A model generated the notes under the pieces. The model had not been told where the DNA came from and did not search any database. It worked only from the letters and a program-made list of their open reading frames with translations. The position numbers and the translations under genes are program-made. Source: CAYVBW01 sp964588685 (GTDB lineage Bacteria > Patescibacteriota > Microgenomatia > UBA1400 > PJMF01). From it: a DNA stretch of 12,762 nucleotides. The stretch spans positions 1-12,762 of the forward strand of contig CAZPQG010000015.1 in assembly GCA_964588685.1 (NCBI GenBank), written 5' to 3'. Below, one piece after another: positions 6,908-12,762 of this stretch; position 1 is the stretch's first letter; each line of letters begins with the position of its first letter.

Positions 6908-8677
6908 TTACTGCTGCCTGCTTTCCCTTTGATTAGGTTTCACTTCAGCTGTAATATTTTGCTCGCTTGTCTCAATTTCTTCACCTGTGGTTTCAACTTT
7001 AGTTACTCTTAACACTTCTTCAATAGTAGTTAAACCGCGAGTTACTTTGTCTAAGCCGTCGTCAAGCATAGTGGTCATACCTTCTTCTCGAGCCGCTTTA
7101 AATATTTCATCAGTCCCTTTTTTCTGAGTAATCAACTGTCGAACATTTTTAGAAACCTCCAACACTTCAAAAATACCAATTCTACCGCTATAGCCGCTAA
7201 AATGACATTGTGGGCAGCCTTTGCCCTCATAAATCCTAATTTCTTTTTTTTCGCCGACCGGAATGTAATGCCGATCAATATCGTTAACAGAAAAATCCTC
7301 TAATAATTCTTCTCTGGTCACAGTAAAAGACCGGCGGCAATTGCTGCATATTTTCCTTACTAACCGCTGACCAACCACTACATTCACTGTTGATGCGACC
7401 AAAAATGGTTCTACTTTCATATCGATTAAGCGAGGAATGGCAGAAGCAGCATCGTTGGTGTGTAAAGTAGAGAACACCAGATGGCCGGTTAAGGCTGCAT
7501 TAACTGCGATGGCAGCAGTTTCTGTATCCCTAATCTCTCCGACAAAAACATAGTCAGGGTCTTGGCGTAAAATTGACCGTAAACCATTAGCAAAAGTTAA
7601 ATTAGTTTTTTGATTGACTTGAACTTGATTAGCTCCTTCAATTTTATATTCCACCGGATCTTCAATAGTAGTAATATTTTTTTCGCGACTAATAATAACC
7701 TTTAAGATAGAGTAAATTGAAGTGGTCTTACCACAGCCCGTGGGACCGGTTGACAAAATCATACCGTTAGGCTTATTAAAGGCGCGCGTCAATTTTTTTA
7801 AATCTGCTTCATTCATGCCTAAATCGTTTAAAGAATGTGATCTTGCTTTTGATGACAGTAAACGCAAAACTATTTTTTCACCATCGGCAATCGGCAAAAT
7901 TGAAACACGCAAATTAAGATTCTCTTCTTTTAAAGCCAACTGCATCTTGCCGTCTTGAGCACTGAGATGTTCGTCTGTGCGCAGCTGCGATAAAACTTTA
8001 ATACGAGTCACAATACGGTCGTGCAGCTTGGTCGGAACAGTTAAAGCATTATGCAGTACGCCGTCAATGCGGAATCGAACCAAAGTTTTATTTTCTTTTG
8101 GCTCAATATGAATATCTGAAGCTCCTTGTCCATAGGCCGAAGTAATCAGCAAATTAACAATTTTTTCTATCGGGGGATCAGCAACCTTGGTTGATTTGCT
8201 TTTTGTATCAAGACTTTCTTTTAACAACTTTTCAAACTTTTTTTGCAAGTCCTGCCTATACATAGCAATAACATTGTTAATGTCCTGCGGGGTGGCATAA
8301 TATACTGACACAGGCAAGCCTGTTTTTTTAGCAATAATGGGGGCAATTTTATCGTTAGACACATCGGCCAAAGCAATTTTAACTTCTTCATCAGTGCGCT
8401 CAAAAGCCACAGCTTGTTGTTTTTCAGCCACATGTTCAGGAAGGATGCTAATAACTTCCGGTGCGATATTGAGTTTTGTTAAGACTATAAAAGGTGTATC
8501 TAAGTGCTTTGCTTCCAAAGCCCCAATTTCTTCATCAGATAATTGCTCAGTCTTAATCAAGGCTTCCCGTAAAGAAACATCTTGTTCAGTGGAATAAGTT
8601 TTAGCAGCATTGATAGCTTCTTGGTCAAGAGCCTCCGCAGCAAGTAGTATTTTTTCAAGTTGGGCAGAATTGATCAT
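6908..8677 (-). CDS. pilB: Type IV pilus assembly ATPase PilB (GspE family)
   Basis: PilB is the cytoplasmic hexameric ATPase that powers pilus extension. This 589-residue protein has the N-terminal GspE/MshEN-type domain (about 1-140), then the N2 and catalytic domains. Walker A is GPTGCGKT at 311-318, the Asp box is TTIEDPVEY at 336-344, Walker B is DPDYVFVGEIRD at 373-384, and the His box is HLVFSTLHTNDA at 399-410. A zinc site is formed by Cys444, Cys447, Cys488 and Cys491, a feature of PilB/GspE and absent from PilT. The C-terminus has a charged extension of about 30 residues beyond the usual end. All motifs are intact. It heads a pilB-pilC unit; no pilT, pilM, pilN or pilO is seen in this window. 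The start at 8677 is supported by the -10 element just upstream. Confidence 0.96.
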   Translation of the reverse strand: MINSAQLEKILLAAEALDQEAINAAKTYSTEQDVSLREALIKTEQLSDEEIGALEAKHLDTPFIVLTKLNIAPEVISILPEHVAEKQQAVAFERTDEEVKIALADVSNDKIAPIIAKKTGLPVSVYYATPQDINNVIAMYRQDLQKKFEKLLKESLDTKSKSTKVADPPIEKIVNLLITSAYGQGASDIHIEPKENKTLVRFRIDGVLHNALTVPTKLHDRIVTRIKVLSQLRTDEHLSAQDGKMQLALKEENLNLRVSILPIADGEKIVLRLLSSKARSHSLNDLGMNEADLKKLTRAFNKPNGMILSTGPTGCGKTTSIYSILKVIISREKNITTIEDPVEYKIEGANQVQVNQKTNLTFANGLRSILRQDPDYVFVGEIRDTETAAIAVNAALTGHLVFSTLHTNDAASAIPRLIDMKVEPFLVASTVNVVVGQRLVRKICSNCRRSFTVTREELLEDFSVNDIDRHYIPVGEKKEIRIYEGKGCPQCHFSGYSGRIGIFEVLEVSKNVRQLITQKKGTDEIFKAAREEGMTTMLDDGLDKVTRGLTTIEEVLRVTKVETTGEEIETSEQNITAEVKPNQRESRQQ

Positions 8678-8683
8678 AATTTC

Positions 8684-8692
8684 AGCATAGCA
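8684..8692 (-). promoter_or_regulatory. Extended -10 promoter of pilB-pilC, apparently leaderless
   Basis: The minus strand reads TGC TATGCT, 6 nt before the ATG at 8677, the same layout as in front of two other transcription units here. A second candidate, TATAAT at 8697-8702, would give a leader of roughly 13 nt. Neither has a convincing -35 element, and no Shine-Dalgarno sequence precedes the ATG, so the two cannot be told apart from sequence. Confidence 0.45.
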
Positions 8693-8890
8693 TTTTATTA
8701 TAAAAATGAAAATATCAGCCCCATCAGGAAATATTATTGCTATTTTTGCTCTAAAATAACACTAAAAAACAAAGCGATAAAAATACTTTAAAATTTGCTA
8801 ACAACAGCAATAATTCCAGAGGTTAATATTTTGCAAACAATTAAAAGCGTAAATTAAATAAAGAAAGAAAAAAGGATAATTAGATTATTA

Positions 8891-9148
8891 TTATGACCGT
8901 TCTTGAGCTAAATTAAGTTTTTGTTGATGAGTTAGCTGCTTGATAGTATATTCGCGCTGTAAAGCTTGTGAATGGGAAAGTTTTTTCTCGGTATAAATTA
9001 ATTTAACAGGAGTACGTCCCCGCGTGTACTTAGCCCCCTGATTTTGATTATGTGCCTGCAGGCGGGCAGATAAATCATTAGTACAGCCGGTGTAGAAAGT
9101 GTCGTCAGCACACTGAACAATGTAAACCAGCCAGTCTTTTTTTGGCAT
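8891..9148 (-). CDS. GIY-YIG nuclease-domain protein (UvrC N-terminal-like, YhbQ type)
   Basis: This 85-residue protein is a stand-alone GIY-YIG domain of the usual size. The signature strands are VYI at 8-10 and YTG at 19-21 (DDTFYTG), with the catalytic Arg at about 29 (SARLQAHN) and the conserved Glu66 in LQREYTIKQL. Such small proteins are common in CPR and many other bacteria; nuclease activity is expected from the family but the cellular role is generally unclear. It stands alone, with 114 bp to the preceding gene and 213 bp to pilB, and shows no evident link to the pilus genes. Its promoter is not clear: only weak AT-rich candidates precede the ATG, and there is no Shine-Dalgarno sequence. 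Confidence 0.9.
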   Translation of the reverse strand: MPKKDWLVYIVQCADDTFYTGCTNDLSARLQAHNQNQGAKYTRGRTPVKLIYTEKKLSHSQALQREYTIKQLTHQQKLNLAQERS

Positions 9149-9262
9149 AACACTATTTTTAACTTCTACTTTTTAACAAATAAACAAACTCTTAGCATAA
9201 ACAATTTTGGATTTGGCTGATACTAAATTTTACTCAGTACTATTAATTTTTTTAATTAATAA

Positions 9263-11197
9263 TTAACCAGCACCGCCTCCTCCCCCTCCTCCTCCGCCAC
9301 CGCCGCCAACAGAGGAACTGCCGGAAGAACCCACGCCGCTCGCCCCATATCCAGAGCGGCTGACAGATGATAAAGAGTTAACTGCTTGAGTGAGCGATCC
9401 CAAGCTGGAAGTTAAATGGCTCATTTGGTTCATAGCAACAGAACGGCTGACATTATCAGCCATGCCCCAATAACCTAAAGTATCAACCACTGTCTGCTCT
9501 TCAGCTGCATCAAATTTAAGCGGCAGCTGCGACAGGGCTTTCATTGACACGCCCAGTAAAGTACCGTAAACCAAATATTGTTCCCAAATGATAATCGAAT
9601 CAATCGGGTAACGTTTTGTTTTTTGATACTGCTTGAGATGTCTGGCAAAAGCCCGCCATTGTGCGGCTTCCTGAGTGCCCTTGTCGGTCCGCTTTAAAAT
9701 ATAAATTGAACTAAAAATTAAAACAGCAATCAAAATAAAAACCATTGGTGAACCAAAAGTTAAAAGCAAAACAGCAATAATTAGTGCTCCCAGCAGCAGC
9801 CAATTTCTCTGTTTCAGTTGTTGATAAGCCTCGTGATCAAAATAATTCTCAGAAAAGTTTTTATTTAAAGCCATCTTCTCTAGCTTCTTAAAAAATTGAC
9901 TGGCGCTCGTTGAATGACGTTTGCAATAATTAACGATTTGATCAAACATAACCTTATCTGCGCCTTTACCGATTGTCTTAAAAATAAAATCATAAACTTG
10001 CTGCTGGATCGTGTCTAAATCTGCAGCTTGCAGTTGAAACTCATCAGTGACTTGTTGCAATCCATATTGATAATCTTTTTTGATAAAACCCTTTTTTTGA
10101 TCACTGCGGATAATTTTAGCTTTTTTAGCTTGCACAATTGACAGCACTAAGGAGGTAAAAACTGACGGCGTAAAACTCTTTTTAGAGTGAAGCAACTGAT
10201 GAACCTGGGCCGGATTTAAATCGCTGGGCGGCTCCCATAAAGTATTTGGCGGGTTAACTTTAGGCAGCGGTTCATTCTTGCCATATTTTCTAAAGCGCTG
10301 AATCTCTTTAAAAACTACATAAGCAACCCCCAAATTTAATAACACTTGGCCGATTCGTACAGCCCAAAGCAGCAAGGTTTTTCGTTGTGACTGACGAATA
10401 AATTTATCTTCCTGCTGTTGAATTTCGGCTGCGCTTAAAGTGCCGTCTTCTGCCTGCGAAAAAGTATTTTTAGGGAATAGCACTCGACCTTCAAAATAAT
10501 TACCTTGCTCAAGTCGGTCAATACTAAAACGTATCCGCCGGTCAGTCTCAATAGCTATTTCGCCGCCCAACTGTCCATGCAGCCAGGCTTGAAGTTGATC
10601 GCCAAAATCCTGATCCGGCGGTTGAAAATCTAAAGTTAAAACTGCCTCTACATTATTTTGAGGTATGTCCCAGTCACCACCAATAAACTGCCAATAAAAT
10701 TCGTCTACATCTTGATGGCGGGTAATGGCGTTTTTGATTGTATAAGAGAGAGTAAAAGTTTTAAGCTCATCACGGGCTTGATAAAACCACTTTAGATAAT
10801 AGCGATCGGGATCCCGGCGCAAATAAAAAGTGCCGGCAGTGTTATTCTTTTCACCAACTTCCGGACTGACTTGCTGATAGCACGCTGCTTGCTCGCAAAG
10901 TTGAAAATCAGTTAATTCATAGGCGGTAGTGCGGCCGGAAGCTTTGGTTTGGTCCGGATCAGCGTTGAGGTATAAGTAAGCGAAACTAAAACTGCCGTCA
11001 AAATTAAAAACTCTTTCTTCAGTGACATCCATGGAACCGTCTTGGTGGAGCTGCGCTTGAATTTGAACTGAATCAATGGTGTAGGATTTGGCAAAAATTA
11101 GCGAGGGTTGGCTAGCAGTTAAAATAGCAAGAATTATAAGAGAAAAAAGCAACACAAAATAAAGCTGCTTTTTAATGAAAAAGTGTTGAAAAAACAT
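9263..11197 (-). CDS. DUF2207-family membrane protein with C-terminal poly-glycine tail
   Basis: This 644-residue protein has an N-terminal hydrophobic signal or anchor (about 11-36), an extracytoplasmic beta-rich domain (about 37-245) beginning SYTIDSVQIQAQLHQDGSMD, typical of DUF2207, and a membrane helix at about 273-297. A cytoplasmic region follows, with a segment (about 325-445) that looks like a winged-helix or helical domain, then two helices at about 465-502 and a final region ending in a Ser/Gly-rich stretch and 12 consecutive glycines (631-642). This layout, including the glycine-rich tail, is typical of DUF2207 proteins in Gram-positive bacteria and CPR. The function of the family is not known; a cell-envelope role is likely. 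It has its own promoter and appears monocistronic. Confidence 0.88.
   Translation of the reverse strand: MFFQHFFIKKQLYFVLLFSLIILAILTASQPSLIFAKSYTIDSVQIQAQLHQDGSMDVTEERVFNFDGSFSFAYLYLNADPDQTKASGRTTAYELTDFQLCEQAACYQQVSPEVGEKNNTAGTFYLRRDPDRYYLKWFYQARDELKTFTLSYTIKNAITRHQDVDEFYWQFIGGDWDIPQNNVEAVLTLDFQPPDQDFGDQLQAWLHGQLGGEIAIETDRRIRFSIDRLEQGNYFEGRVLFPKNTFSQAEDGTLSAAEIQQQEDKFIRQSQRKTLLLWAVRIGQVLLNLGVAYVVFKEIQRFRKYGKNEPLPKVNPPNTLWEPPSDLNPAQVHQLLHSKKSFTPSVFTSLVLSIVQAKKAKIIRSDQKKGFIKKDYQYGLQQVTDEFQLQAADLDTIQQQVYDFIFKTIGKGADKVMFDQIVNYCKRHSTSASQFFKKLEKMALNKNFSENYFDHEAYQQLKQRNWLLLGALIIAVLLLTFGSPMVFILIAVLIFSSIYILKRTDKGTQEAAQWRAFARHLKQYQKTKRYPIDSIIIWEQYLVYGTLLGVSMKALSQLPLKFDAAEEQTVVDTLGYWGMADNVSRSVAMNQMSHLTSSLGSLTQAVNSLSSVSRSGYGASGVGSSGSSSVGGGGGGGGGGGGAG
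9272..9307 (-). repeat. Glycine-codon repeat encoding a 12-Gly run
   Basis: Twelve consecutive GGN codons (GGT, GGC, GGA and GGG mixed) lie at the 3' end of the DUF2207 gene, seen as a C/T-rich CCN tract on the plus strand. Mixed third positions argue for selection on the peptide rather than simple slippage. Confidence 0.9.
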
Positions 11198-11203
11198 GAA
11201 ATT

Positions 11204-11212
11204 AGTATAGCA
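11204..11212 (-). promoter_or_regulatory. Extended -10 promoter of the DUF2207 gene, apparently leaderless
   Basis: The minus strand reads TGC TATACT, followed by 6 nt (AATTTC) and the ATG at 11197. No Shine-Dalgarno sequence is present and no clear -35 element is seen. Transcription would start at about the first base of the coding sequence. Confidence 0.55.
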
Positions 11213-11277
11213 AGAAACCCGGCAAGCAGCTATGGGAAAATAAAACCAAAAATTGAAAGTTTAAGAGCGCAAAGATA

Positions 11278-12303
11278 TTATTGATCGTTATTTTGCAATG
11301 CTTTTTTAGCAAAAGGATAATAGACAATTATAGAAAGTATTAAAATAGCTAAATTGAAAAGCCAATAGTTTAAACACCAGTCGCTGGTAGCGCAATTACA
11401 GCCTCCTAAAATATAATGAGCCAGCTGCGACAGCAGTGCTAAAACAGCAGGAATTAACCACCATTTTTTAAATTTCTTTTGATAAGCTTGCCATAAAATC
11501 GGGGCAGTAATTAGAGCTTGAATTACTAAAGGCAGCCACCAAAGATAATCTTGTTCATCGCAGATAATTCCTCTAACCTCGCCCACAGGCAGATCATCCG
11601 GCTCCGGTTCCGGGGTGCTGATTTCTTCTTCCGGTTCTTCGAAGGGTTCCTCGGCAGTTAATAACCCTAAAACAGACGCTGTTTCAACAGCAAGCGGCGT
11701 TTCTTCTTCGTCTTCTGTTTCAGCTGCTGACGAAATTTGCTCAGAATCAGGAGTATCAGCTTGTATTGGTGTTGGTGTTGGTGTAGTAGTACCAGCAACC
11801 TCAGATTCCTCAAGGCTGTCAAAGCCTAAATTTAAATCAAAAGTTAAAGTCTGATTTTGATAATCATTGCCGGCAGCACTATCCGCAGCAACAGTAAAAG
11901 AATATTCTTCCGGCTCTTCAGGGCTGGCTGAAGAAAGTTCCACAAAACCGTCCTCCTGCCATTGGCTGATAGTCTTCGGACCATAAACTATATCATTATT
12001 TTTATCGCTAATGGTAATTTCAAGCACTGCAGCAAGAGAAGGTGTAGAATCAGAAAAATTGGCAATTTCTACTGCAAAAGTTCTTGCTTCTGAATAGTTA
12101 TTAATTGCTTCAACTGTTTTGGTGACTGAATCTCCGGGGGCTAAATTTTCTTCAGCAAATAAAGCACCGGTTGTGTCGGCAGAGCATGATGTATCGTCGC
12201 AAGTAATAGTTTGGTCAGAAGCTCGAGAGACACCAATATTAATGATGGCAAAGGAAGACACAAAAAGGATAACAAGCAAATAAGGTTTAATTTTATGCAG
12301 CAT
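11278..12303 (-). CDS. Secreted/membrane protein: TasA-like N-terminal domain, acidic linker, three C-terminal membrane helices
   Basis: I recognise the parts of this 341-residue protein but not a named family for the whole. A signal peptide (about 1-28, ending VSRAS) leads into a beta-rich domain (about 30-160). The stretches LFAEENLAPGDSVTKT and QTLTFDLNLGF in it resemble TasA/CalY-type biofilm proteins. A long acidic, Pro/Thr/Glu-rich linker follows (about 165-240, including TPTPTP), then membrane helices at about 253-272, 281-299 and 311-332. A short loop between the last two holds three cysteines (CNCATSDWC, 302-310). It would place an envelope-exposed beta domain on a membrane anchor. 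The start is set by GGAG 9 nt upstream; the gene lies 3 nt after a TasA/CalY-like gene, so the two are coupled. It may anchor or help assemble the neighbouring fibre-like protein (inference). Confidence 0.7.
   Translation of the reverse strand: MLHKIKPYLLVILFVSSFAIINIGVSRASDQTITCDDTSCSADTTGALFAEENLAPGDSVTKTVEAINNYSEARTFAVEIANFSDSTPSLAAVLEITISDKNNDIVYGPKTISQWQEDGFVELSSASPEEPEEYSFTVAADSAAGNDYQNQTLTFDLNLGFDSLEESEVAGTTTPTPTPIQADTPDSEQISSAAETEDEEETPLAVETASVLGLLTAEEPFEEPEEEISTPEPEPDDLPVGEVRGIICDEQDYLWWLPLVIQALITAPILWQAYQKKFKKWWLIPAVLALLSQLAHYILGGCNCATSDWCLNYWLFNLAILILSIIVYYPFAKKALQNNDQ
11766..11783 (-). repeat. Short tandem repeat encoding a Thr-Pro linker
   Basis: Three tandem copies of TTGGTG (plus-strand reading) encode Thr-Pro-Thr-Pro-Thr-Pro in the linker of the membrane protein gene. 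Copy number could vary between strains. Confidence 0.7.
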
Positions 12304-12306
12304 AAC

Positions 12307-12762
12307 TTAGAGCTCCAATTTCTCGGTTAAGGTTCTTTGTACAGGACCCTGCAACTCTACCGTGAGCGAAATATGATTGATGCCCTGGTGGTAAACGCAA
12401 GTTCCACCGGCAGTACAAGTGGCTAACAAAATATCATCTTCTTGAATTTCAGTTTGATGACTGAGGTCCTCCTTGTTGAAAGGAATTTTTCCTTTAATAG
12501 CATAATCTTTATCCTGAGAATCATAAATAATTTCATAATTGGCTTGCTTAAATGCAGCTAAATCTTCACCCATAAGTTTGAGGCCGACTGCTTTTTGATC
12601 CGGTCTGAGGTAAAAATCAAGGTCTATATCTATATCAGAAAGTGAATCCGGAGGTGACGACCAGCTATCAGCAGTAGAAAAAGTATTGCCGCTGATAACA
12701 GTTGTGTTGGAAAAGAAGGCGTTGGTAGTATTGATTTGAAATAAAGCAGCTCCAAGTAAAAA
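12307..12762 (-). CDS. TasA/CalY-like secreted protein with SipW-type signal, partial, 5' end outside window
   Basis: The frame is open from the right edge to the TAA at 12307 (151 codons visible). An internal ATG at 12573 is unlikely to be the start because the frame continues upstream with a convincing signal peptide end: a hydrophobic stretch FLLGAALFQINTTNA followed by FFSNTTVISGNTFSTADSW. This matches the SipW-dependent pattern AFFSDTETSTGNTFSAGTL of TasA, CalY and camelysin, with cleavage predicted after Ala at visible residue 15. The rest is a beta-rich domain with two cysteines (ATCTAGGTC). TasA and CalY form extracellular fibres, so a surface or biofilm role is likely. The start codon and most of the signal peptide lie outside the window. 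A SipW-like signal peptidase may lie further upstream but is not visible. Confidence 0.78.
   Translation of the reverse strand, partial: FLLGAALFQINTTNAFFSNTTVISGNTFSTADSWSSPPDSLSDIDIDLDFYLRPDQKAVGLKLMGEDLAAFKQANYEIIYDSQDKDYAIKGKIPFNKEDLSHQTEIQEDDILLATCTAGGTCVYHQGINHISLTVELQGPVQRTLTEKLEL
12313..12316 (-). promoter_or_regulatory. Shine-Dalgarno-like GGAG for the membrane protein gene
   Basis: GGAG lies 9 nt before the ATG at 12303, inside the 3' end of the TasA/CalY-like gene. It supports that start and is the only clear Shine-Dalgarno-like motif found before a gene start in this window. Confidence 0.45.

Noticed and set aside
8795..8810. Inverted repeat TTGCT / AGCAA in the gap between the GIY-YIG gene and pilB as a terminator
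   Set aside because: The stem has 5 pairs with two G-C pairs and only a short T-run; too weak to support.
8891..9148. Homing-endonuclease or mobile-element origin for the GIY-YIG protein
   Set aside because: It is a complete small YhbQ-type domain with no DNA-binding extension, intron or flanking repeats.
9242..9260. Inverted repeat ATTAATT / AATTAAT after the DUF2207 gene as a terminator
   Set aside because: The stem is only A-T pairs and no T-run follows on the minus strand, so it is expected by chance in such AT-rich DNA.
12307..12573. A free-standing 88-residue gene starting at the ATG at 12573
   Set aside because: The same frame stays open to the window edge and includes a SipW-type signal peptide end, so this is the 3' part of a longer gene.

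Overview
The window looks like chromosomal DNA of a Candidate Phyla Radiation (Patescibacteria) bacterium. This is inferred from AT-rich DNA, compact gene packing, a type IV pilus (T4P) locus with divergent pseudopilins, a DUF2207 membrane protein ending in poly-glycine, and TasA/CalY-like secreted proteins with a SipW-type signal. Genes read through in the standard code, but the only TGA stop (after the decarboxylase gene) is followed directly by an in-frame TAA, so it does not settle the code. I cannot name a lineage from sequence alone. No RNA genes, insertion sequences or CRISPR arrays were seen. No stretch over 300 bases lacks a gene; the longest gap is 8678-8890 (213 bp, AT-rich, pilB promoter at its pilB end).

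All genes lie on the minus strand except one response regulator. Reading leftwards from the right edge: a TasA/CalY-like secreted protein (cut by the window edge) is coupled to a secreted or membrane protein with a TasA-like N-terminal domain and three C-terminal membrane helices; then a DUF2207 membrane protein with a poly-Gly tail; a small GIY-YIG nuclease-domain protein; and pilB-pilC, the T4P assembly ATPase and platform protein.

Between pilC and two prepilin-like genes lies a visibly more AT-rich block. It has a response regulator on the plus strand and, diverging from it, a tight three-gene operon: a GNAT acetyltransferase, a pyruvoyl-dependent histidine decarboxylase homolog (Ser-Ser self-cleavage site and active-site acids preserved) and a multi-pass membrane histidine kinase. 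The GspH-like and second prepilin-like genes follow, the second cut by the left edge.

The main point of interest is this amine-forming decarboxylase, acetyltransferase and two-component set embedded in a T4P locus. One testable idea is that amine production or modification and sensing are tied to pilus function. A second theme is gene expression: three transcription units begin with an extended -10 element (TGC then TATAAT, TATGCT or TATACT) only 6-7 nt before the ATG and with no Shine-Dalgarno sequence, which suggests leaderless mRNAs.
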